A stretch of DNA of 64,000 nt, taken from the NCBI RefSeq assembly GCF_004298145.1, contig NZ_SCRH01000070.1:62001-126000 (forward strand), in the 5' to 3' direction. A model generated the notes under the pieces. The model saw only the letters and a program-made list of their open reading frames with translations, was not told where the DNA came from and did no database searches. This stretch comes from Mycobacterium sp. (lineage in GTDB: Bacteria > Actinomycetota > Actinomycetes > Mycobacteriales > Mycobacteriaceae). How positions within the stretch are numbered: position 1 is the first letter of the stretch; the number at the start of each line of letters is the position of its first letter. Position numbers and translations under genes: made by a program. Shown piece after piece: positions 58,187 to 64,000 of this stretch.

Positions 58187-59140
58187 ATGACTTCCACCAG
58201 GTACGAGGGCGACACCTGGGACCTCGCCTCCAGCGTGGGCGCGACCGCCACCATGGTCGCCGCGGCCCGCGCGATGGCCACCCGCGCCGAGCGTCCGCTG
58301 ATCAACGACCCCTTCGCCGAGCCGTTGGTCAAGGCGGTCGGCGTGGACCTGCTCGCCCGTCTGGCCAGCGGCGAGCTGGACCCGGCCGAGCTGAACGACG
58401 TCCACGACGGCACTGTGGGATCGGGCGGATCCGCCGGGGCGATGTCGCGCATGGCCGACAACATGGCCGTGCGCACCAAGTTCTTCGACGAGTTCTTCCT
58501 CGGTGCCACGAACACGGGCATCAAGCAGGCCGTCATTCTGGCTTCCGGGCTGGACGCGCGCGCCTACCGGTTGGCGTGGCCGGCCGGGACGGTGGTCTAC
58601 GAGGTGGACCAGCCGCAGGTGATCGAATTCAAGACCCGCTCGCTGGCCGAGCTGGGCGCCGCCCCCACCGCCGAGCGGCGGGTGGCGGCCGTCGATCTGC
58701 GCGACGACTGGCCCGCCGCGCTGCGCGCCGCCGGGTTCGACCCGGCGCAGCCCACCGCCTGGAGCGCCGAGGGCCTGCTCGGCTACCTGCCCCCGGAGGC
58801 GCAGGATCGCCTGCTGGACACCATCACCGAGCTCAGCGCGCCGGGCAGCCGGCTCGCCACCGAGAGCGCGCCCAACCCCGAGCCGGGCGACGACGAGAAG
58901 CTGAAGGAGCGCATGCAGACGATCTCCGAGCGCTGGCGTGCGCACGGTTTCGACCTCGACATGGCGGGACTGGTCTACTTCGGCGACCGCAACGAGGCGG
59001 CCCCCTACCTGGCCGATCATGGCTGGCGCCTGCACAGCGTCAGCATCCGGGAACTGTTCGCCGCCAACGGGCTTGACCCGCTCACCGACGACGACATACG
59101 GATGGGCGAGATGCTCTACACCAGCGGCACCTATGAGTGA
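58187..59140 (+). CDS. SAM-dependent methyltransferase, Rv0731c family (copy 2)
   Basis: A 317-residue paralogue of the 50480 gene: WDLASSVGATATMVAAARAM, VRTKFFDEFFLGA, VILASGLDARAYRL, VVYEVDQPQVIEFK and GLLGYLPPEAQDRLL. It carries a Gly/Ser-rich insert (GTVGSGGSAGAMSRM) near residue 75 that the other copies lack. The ATG at 58187 follows GGGGCAGCACC. First of three tandem paralogues read as one operon, with the next gene overlapping by 8 nt. Confidence 0.92.
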   Translation: MTSTRYEGDTWDLASSVGATATMVAAARAMATRAERPLINDPFAEPLVKAVGVDLLARLASGELDPAELNDVHDGTVGSGGSAGAMSRMADNMAVRTKFFDEFFLGATNTGIKQAVILASGLDARAYRLAWPAGTVVYEVDQPQVIEFKTRSLAELGAAPTAERRVAAVDLRDDWPAALRAAGFDPAQPTAWSAEGLLGYLPPEAQDRLLDTITELSAPGSRLATESAPNPEPGDDEKLKERMQTISERWRAHGFDLDMAGLVYFGDRNEAAPYLADHGWRLHSVSIRELFAANGLDPLTDDDIRMGEMLYTSGTYE

Positions 59141-60041
59141 GGGACGCGCCGACGGCGACAGCTGGGGACCGGCGCACAGCGTGGGAGCGACGGCCACCAT
59201 GGTCGCCGCCTCCCGCGCGGTGGCGTCGAAGGGACCCGACGCGCTGCTCGATGATCCGCTGGCCGACCCGCTGGTGCGCGCCGTGGGGCTGGAAACCTTC
59301 ATCCGGATCATCGACGGGGAGATCGACTTCGAGGACGACCCACTGTTAAACCGGAAGGCGCGGGCCGAGCAGATCACGGTGCGCAACAGGTTTTTCGACG
59401 ACTTCTTCATTGGCGCCACGCGAGACGGTGTGCGCCAGGCGGTGATCCTGGCTTCCGGCCTGGACACCAGGGCCTACCGCCTGGGGTGGCCGGCGGGCAC
59501 CGTGGTCTACGAGATCGACCAGCCCGACGTCATCGCCTTCAAGACCGACACGCTGGCCGGTCTCGGCGCTGCTCCCACCGCCGAGCGCCGCACGATCGGC
59601 ATCGACCTGCGCGACGACTGGCCCACCGCCTTGCGCGAGGGCGGTTTTGACGTCACCCAACCGACCGCGTGGAGCGCCGAAGGCCTGCTGCCCTACCTGC
59701 CGCCCGAAGCTCAGGACCGACTGTTCGACAACATCACCGCGCTCAGCGCGCCGGGCAGCCGGGTGGCGACCGAACACGTGCCCGACCCCGACGCGTTCTC
59801 CGATGAGCGCCTGCGGCGCATCTCCGAGCGGTGGCAGCGCTTCGGCTTCGACCTCAACGCGGCCGACCTGTTCTACCGGGGTGAGCGCAACATCGTCGTC
59901 GACTACCTGAGCGGCCACGGCTGGCGGGTGATCGCTCATCCCGCCCGGGAGTTGTATGTCCGCAACGGGTTTGAGTTCCCCGAAGACGAGATGGCGGCCA
60001 CGTTCGGTGACCTGAGCTACGTCGCGGCGACCCTCAAGTAA
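59133..60041 (+). CDS. SAM-dependent methyltransferase, Rv0731c family (copy 3)
   Basis: A 302-residue member of the same family. The N-terminal signature is changed to SWGPAHSVGATATMVAASRAV (in segments), the SAM loop to VILASGLDTRAYRL with Thr in place of Ala, and the binding helix to VVYEIDQPDVIAFK. Overlap with the previous stop indicates translational coupling. Divergence from its neighbours suggests a different substrate. Confidence 0.9.
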   Translation: MSEGRADGDSWGPAHSVGATATMVAASRAVASKGPDALLDDPLADPLVRAVGLETFIRIIDGEIDFEDDPLLNRKARAEQITVRNRFFDDFFIGATRDGVRQAVILASGLDTRAYRLGWPAGTVVYEIDQPDVIAFKTDTLAGLGAAPTAERRTIGIDLRDDWPTALREGGFDVTQPTAWSAEGLLPYLPPEAQDRLFDNITALSAPGSRVATEHVPDPDAFSDERLRRISERWQRFGFDLNAADLFYRGERNIVVDYLSGHGWRVIAHPARELYVRNGFEFPEDEMAATFGDLSYVAATLK

Positions 60042-60051
60042 GGTTCTTCTG

Positions 60052-60987
60052 ATGCCACGCACTCACGACGATAATTGGGATCTGGCGTCCAGCGTCGGCG
60101 CCACCGCGACGATGGTCGCGGCCGGGCGCGCGATGGCGACGAAGGATCCGCGCGGTTTGATCAACGATCCGTTCGCCGAGCCGCTGGTGCGCGCGGTCGG
60201 CGTGGATTTCTTCACCAAGATGATGGACGGCGAGCTCGACATCGACGCGATCGAGGACGCCTCGTCGGTGCGCGTTCAGGCGATGATCGACGGAATGACA
60301 GTGCGCACCAAATACTTTGATGATTACTTCATCGACGCCACCGGCACCGGGGTGCGTCAGGTGGTGATCCTGGCTTCCGGCCTGGACGCCCGCGCCTACC
60401 GGTTGCCGTGGCCCGACGACACGGTGGTCTACGAGATCGACCAGCCGCAGGTGATCGAGTTCAAGTCGACGACGCTGGCCGGCATCGGTGCCGAACCGGC
60501 CGCCGACCGGCGCACCGTCGGCATCGATCTGCGGGCGGACTGGCCCGCCGCGTTGCAGGACGCCGGATTCGACGCGACGGTGCCGACGGCGTGGTTGGCC
60601 GAGGGCCTGCTGATCTACCTGCCGCCCGACGCCCAGGACCTGCTGTTCGACAACATCACCGCGCTCAGCGCGCCCGGCAGCACCATCGCCACCGAATTCG
60701 TGCCCGGCATCATCGATTTCGACGCCGACCGGGTGCGGGAGATGTCCGGCTCGTTCCGGGAACACGGCGTGGACATCGACATGGCGTCGCTGGTCTACGC
60801 GGGTGAACGCAACCATGTCGTGGACTATCTGTCGAGCATCGGGTGGCAGGCCGAGGGCATCACCCGAACCGAACTCTTCGGTCGCATCGGAATTGAGGTG
60901 CCCGCCCCGGAGAACGACGACCCGCTCGGTGAGATCGTGTTCATCAGCGGCAAGCTGCTGAGCCGCCCGCCAGCGCGGCGTAGCTAG
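60052..60987 (+). CDS. SAM-dependent methyltransferase, Rv0731c family (copy 4)
   Basis: A 311-residue paralogue with the standard motifs WDLASSVGATATMVAAGRAM, VRTKYFDDYF, VILASGLDARAYRL, VVYEIDQPQVIEFK and WLAEGLLIYLPPDAQDLLF. It follows copy 3 after 10 nt and overlaps the convergent sppA gene by 4 nt at the end. The C-terminal tail SRPPARRS is basic. Substrate unknown. Confidence 0.92.
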   Translation: MPRTHDDNWDLASSVGATATMVAAGRAMATKDPRGLINDPFAEPLVRAVGVDFFTKMMDGELDIDAIEDASSVRVQAMIDGMTVRTKYFDDYFIDATGTGVRQVVILASGLDARAYRLPWPDDTVVYEIDQPQVIEFKSTTLAGIGAEPAADRRTVGIDLRADWPAALQDAGFDATVPTAWLAEGLLIYLPPDAQDLLFDNITALSAPGSTIATEFVPGIIDFDADRVREMSGSFREHGVDIDMASLVYAGERNHVVDYLSSIGWQAEGITRTELFGRIGIEVPAPENDDPLGEIVFISGKLLSRPPARRS

Positions 60988-62771
60988 AACCGCCAGGGCC
61001 CCAGCCAGAGCGCGCTGGCGCCACCGAAGGACCGTTCGACGTTGTCCAGGATGCCGCCGATGGTGCGGCCCAACAGCGCGCCCAGCGCGTCGGGCAGCGA
61101 CGCGGCGGCCGGTTGCGAGGAGGCCCGCGGCCGAAGCATGTTCAGCAGCGAACCACCCGGGTAGGTGACGATGCGCACGTCGGTGTCCTCGTCCAGTCCG
61201 GCAAGGATTTTCGCCCGGCGCAGCGCGGTTCGGAACCCGCCAAGCTCGTCGACCAGGCCCCGCTCCAGCGCGTCGGCGCCGGTCCACACCCGGCCCCGGG
61301 CGACCCGATCGACGGCATCGGTGGTCAGATTGCGGCCGTCGGCGACCCGCTCCACGAAGTCGGCGTACACCAGGTCGGCCTCGGCCTCCCGGTGCGCGCG
61401 CTGCTCCGGGGTGAACGGCGCGTCGATCGCCCAGGCGTCGGCATTGGCGTTGGTGCGCACCGTGTCCGACCCGACGCCCAACCGCGCCAGCAGATCACGG
61501 ATCACCAGCTTGCCGGTGATCACGCCGATCGACCCGGTGATCGTTGCCGGGCTGGCCACGATCGCGTCGGCCGCCACCGAGATGTAGTAACCGCCGGAGG
61601 CGGCGACCGCACCCATCGACGCCACCACCGGTTTGCCGTGTTTGCGGGCCCTTTTCACCTCGCGCCAAAGGGTTTCCGATGCGGTGACGGAGCCGCCGGG
61701 GCTGTTGACCCGCAGCACGATCGCGGACACCGAATCGTCGGCGGCGGCTTCCCGCAGCGCCGGCGCGATGGTGTCGCTGCCGACGGTGGAGGCGCCGAAC
61801 GGCAGGAATTGGGGCCCGCCGCGTCCGTCGACGATCGTGCCGTCGATGTTGACGACGGCCACCGTGGGCTTGGGCCGGCGACCGGGCAACGATGGCACCG
61901 GCGGGGTCAGCCGTGACCGGGCCGCACCGGCGTAGCGCGACACGTAGAGCCGGGGCGGCCCGTCCTCATCTGGATCGTCTTCTGAATGGCTGCGCGGCCC
62001 AACCAGTTCCGCGATGCGGGCGTAGGCCTCGTCACGGAATCCGATCCGGTCGACCAGGCCCGAGGTCACGGCCTCCTCGCGCAACAGCGGCGCGCGGTCG
62101 GCCAGCGCGTCGAGCACTTTCGCGTCGAACTTGCGTGATTGCGCGACCGCCTGCCACACCTGTTCGCGAATGCTCTCCAGCATCCGGGTGACGGCCTCGC
62201 GGTGGGCGTCGGTGAAGCCGTGCTCGGTGAAACGGTTGACCGCCGACTTGTATTCGCCGCGCGCGACGAATTCGGCCTCGATGCCGGCCTTGTCGAACGC
62301 GTCGCGCAGGAAGGTGACGTTGCTGGCGAAGCCGATCAGTCCGACGCTGCCTGCGGGCTGCATCCAGACCTCGCCGAACGCGGAAGCCAGGAAGTACGAC
62401 AACGTGCCCGGGTAGGTCTCGGCCCAGGCCAGTGACGGCTTCGCGGCGGTGAACGCGACGATGGCCTCGCGCAGTTCCTGCACCGCGGCCGACGGCGACG
62501 CCGCGAGTTGCACGCGGGCGATCAGCCCGGCGACCCGCGGATCCTCGGCCGCCCGGTGGATGGCGGACACCATCTCGCGCAGCGGTACCGGCCGGTTTCC
62601 CCCGGTGATTATCGCCAGCGGATCGAAGCCCGACGTCTCCGGCGGCATGGAGCGCAGATCTAATTCGAGCACACAGCCGTTGGGAACGCCGTGATGGCGG
62701 GCGGTATCGACCCGGCCGGCGAGCGCGCGGACCTCGTCGACACCGGGTATCGAGGGCAGGAAAGCGAACAT
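60984..62771 (-). CDS. sppA: Signal peptide peptidase SppA (protease IV type)
   Basis: A 595-residue two-domain S49 peptidase, orthologue of Rv0724. The catalytic serine is in the C-terminal domain (ASGGYYISVAADAIVASPATITGSIGV, in segments) and the general-base lysine is in the N-terminal domain (FVARGEYKSAVNRFTEHGF), as in E. coli SppA. It should cleave leftover signal peptides in the membrane. No strong N-terminal membrane helix is seen, so attachment is probably through the amphipathic ends. Start ATG 62771. Confidence 0.93.
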   Translation of the reverse strand: MFAFLPSIPGVDEVRALAGRVDTARHHGVPNGCVLELDLRSMPPETSGFDPLAIITGGNRPVPLREMVSAIHRAAEDPRVAGLIARVQLAASPSAAVQELREAIVAFTAAKPSLAWAETYPGTLSYFLASAFGEVWMQPAGSVGLIGFASNVTFLRDAFDKAGIEAEFVARGEYKSAVNRFTEHGFTDAHREAVTRMLESIREQVWQAVAQSRKFDAKVLDALADRAPLLREEAVTSGLVDRIGFRDEAYARIAELVGPRSHSEDDPDEDGPPRLYVSRYAGAARSRLTPPVPSLPGRRPKPTVAVVNIDGTIVDGRGGPQFLPFGASTVGSDTIAPALREAAADDSVSAIVLRVNSPGGSVTASETLWREVKRARKHGKPVVASMGAVAASGGYYISVAADAIVASPATITGSIGVITGKLVIRDLLARLGVGSDTVRTNANADAWAIDAPFTPEQRAHREAEADLVYADFVERVADGRNLTTDAVDRVARGRVWTGADALERGLVDELGGFRTALRRAKILAGLDEDTDVRIVTYPGGSLLNMLRPRASSQPAAASLPDALGALLGRTIGGILDNVERSFGGASALWLGPWRF

Positions 62772-62809
62772 GTCTGCAGACTACCGAGAGTCCGCCGTAC
62801 GGTGGTCCG

Positions 62810-63748
62810 GTGAGGTTCTCCATCGCCATCCCGCAGTTCGACTACGACGGTTCCGGAGACGCCTTCGACGCGGCCGGGCTGCGGTCCTTCCTCGCCCGCG
62901 CCGAACAACTCGGGTTCGAGGGCGGCTGGGTGCTCGAGCAGGTCATCGGGCCCGCGCCGCTGCTGGCGCCGCTGGAGCTGCTGGCCTATTGCGCCGCCTG
63001 CACCGAGCGGCTGCGCCTGGGCGTCGGCGTGCTGGTGACATCGCTGCACGAGCCGCTTCAGTTGGCCTCGGCGATCACCGCCGTCGACCGACTCAGCCAC
63101 GGCCGCCTCGACATTGGTGTCGCCCCCGGTGGCGCTGGGCGCAAGTTCGCCGCCTTCGGCGTCGACAAGGACACCTTCATCTCGTATTTCACCGAGGGCT
63201 TGGAGCTGATGAAGGCGGCCTGGTCCGACGAGCCCACGGTGAAGTTTCACGGCCGGTTCCGCGACGTCGACGACCTACCCACCCAGCCCAAGCCGGTGCA
63301 GCGACCGCACCCGCCGATCTGGTTCGGGGGCCTGGCCCCGAGGGCCCTGGCCCGCGCCGTGCGGCACGGCGATTCATTCCTGGGCGCCGGCTCGTCGACC
63401 ACGGAGGCGTTCGCCGGGGCCGTCGCCGTCGTGCGCCGCGAGCTCGACGAGCAACACAAGGACCCCGCCGGCTTCACCATCGGCAAACGGGTTTATCTAA
63501 CGGTCGACGACGACGCCGCCAAGGCCTCCGAACGTGTGCTCGCCGGGCTGGACCGCATCTACGGGCCGATGCCCGGCGTGCAGGACGTGCCGGTATCCGG
63601 GACACCCGACGACGTGGCCCGCGGGCTGCGTGAGGTCATCGACGCCGGGGCGCAGATGCTGTTACTGAACCCCGTCGGCACCGACGTCAGCGAAAACCGT
63701 GAGCAGATGGAACGCCTTGCCGCAGAAGTGATTCCGCAACTGAGTTAG
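62810..63748 (+). CDS. LLM-class flavin- or F420-dependent oxidoreductase
   Basis: A 312-residue luciferase-like monooxygenase. Family motifs are LRLGVGVLVTSLHEPLQLASAI near residue 65, LSHGRLDIGVAPGG near 97 and RPHPPIWFGGLAPRALARAVRHGD (in segments). The start is GTG at 62810, 38 nt from the divergent sppA start. It is not close to the pair at 20025-21760 beyond the fold. Substrate unknown. Confidence 0.9.
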   Translation: MRFSIAIPQFDYDGSGDAFDAAGLRSFLARAEQLGFEGGWVLEQVIGPAPLLAPLELLAYCAACTERLRLGVGVLVTSLHEPLQLASAITAVDRLSHGRLDIGVAPGGAGRKFAAFGVDKDTFISYFTEGLELMKAAWSDEPTVKFHGRFRDVDDLPTQPKPVQRPHPPIWFGGLAPRALARAVRHGDSFLGAGSSTTEAFAGAVAVVRRELDEQHKDPAGFTIGKRVYLTVDDDAAKASERVLAGLDRIYGPMPGVQDVPVSGTPDDVARGLREVIDAGAQMLLLNPVGTDVSENREQMERLAAEVIPQLS

Positions 63749-64000
63749 GACAGCTCGGTGGCCGAGCCGCCCGCGGCGGTGATCTTCTCGCGCGCGCTGC
63801 CGCTGAACTTGTGCGCGGACACCTCGACCTTGACGGTCAACTTGCCGTCGCCGAGTACCTTGACCAGAGAGTTCTTGCGAACGGCACCCTTGGCCACCAA
63901 CTCGTCCACGCCGATCGAACCACCCTGCGGGAAAAGCCGATTGAGGTCGCCGACGTTGACGATCTCGTACTCGGTGCGGAACCGGTTGCGGAACCCCTTG
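63745..64000 (-). CDS. rplO: 50S ribosomal protein L15, C-terminal part (runs off the window)
   Basis: The last 84 codons plus the stop of L15, reading KGFRNRFRTEYEIVNVGDLN at its visible start and ending GGSATELS. The VGDLNRLFPQGGSIGVDELVAKGAVRK stretch (in segments) is the L15 signature for the C-terminal region. It overlaps the convergent oxidoreductase by 4 nt. Its position upstream of secY on the same strand is the remnant of the spc operon order. Confidence 0.95.
   Translation of the reverse strand, partial: KGFRNRFRTEYEIVNVGDLNRLFPQGGSIGVDELVAKGAVRKNSLVKVLGDGKLTVKVEVSAHKFSGSAREKITAAGGSATELS

Noticed and set aside
1..64000. Insertion sequences, prophage, CRISPR arrays or tRNA genes
   Set aside because: I found no transposase or integrase-like product, no regularly spaced repeats and no tRNA-like T-loop and acceptor pattern in the gaps.

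Overview
The window is chromosomal DNA of a slow-growing Mycobacterium, most likely from the M. avium complex or a close relative. It is uniformly GC-rich, uses GTG and TTG starts and 1-4 nt stop/start overlaps freely, and its genes follow M. tuberculosis H37Rv order in two blocks: Rv3439c to Rv3465 (positions 1-23400) and Rv0753c to Rv0723 (31700-64000, reversed). I see no IS element, prophage, CRISPR array or tRNA.

1-15000: end of an Rv3439c homologue, Rv3440c homologue, glmM, the rplM-rpsI operon, then a complete ESX-4 type VII secretion locus (esxT, esxU, an Rv3446c-family protein, eccC4 on the minus strand; eccD4-mycP4 on the plus strand; eccB4 convergent) followed by two cutinase-like hydrolases. 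15000-19600: truA and the alpha ribosomal operon (infA-rpmJ-rpsM-rpsK-rpsD-rpoA-rplQ). 20000-23400: two tandem F420-type oxidoreductase paralogues, then rmlB and rmlC for dTDP-rhamnose.

23600-31600 is accessory: three tandem acyltransferase-3 membrane proteins; a minus-strand operon coding an ECF sigma factor, a membrane Rieske protein, a lipoprotein cupredoxin, a Tat-exported metallophosphoesterase and a small membrane protein; and a flavin oxidoreductase. 31700-35900: mmsA-fadE9-mmsB (valine catabolism) and a MarR regulator.

35900-47500 is the most interesting part. A four-gene biosynthetic operon (ThDP enzyme, SRPBCC-like protein, KAS III-like enzyme with His replaced by Asn, PLP aminotransferase) diverges from a two-gene ABC exporter. 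The short gap between them carries two back-to-back promoters of the form TGAACC-N16-CGT. The same form stands upstream of sigL, whose operon (sigL-rslA) runs on into three extra genes (flavin monooxygenase, DUF4389 membrane protein, methyltransferase). I read the whole island, which lies between rslA and the Rv0737-like MarR gene, as a SigL-controlled pathway for an unknown small molecule or lipid.

47500-64000: map, adk, secY; four class-I methyltransferases of one family; an acetyltransferase; a sugar or polyol catabolic cluster (FGGY kinase, 2-hydroxyacid dehydrogenase, class II aldolase, metallo-hydrolase, zinc dehydrogenase, SDR); sppA; a luciferase-like oxidoreductase; and the 3' end of rplO. 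On the minus strand the ribosomal genes read rplO - secY-adk-map - infA...rplQ-truA - rplM-rpsI-glmM, the ancestral actinobacterial order with about 28 kb inserted between map and infA.
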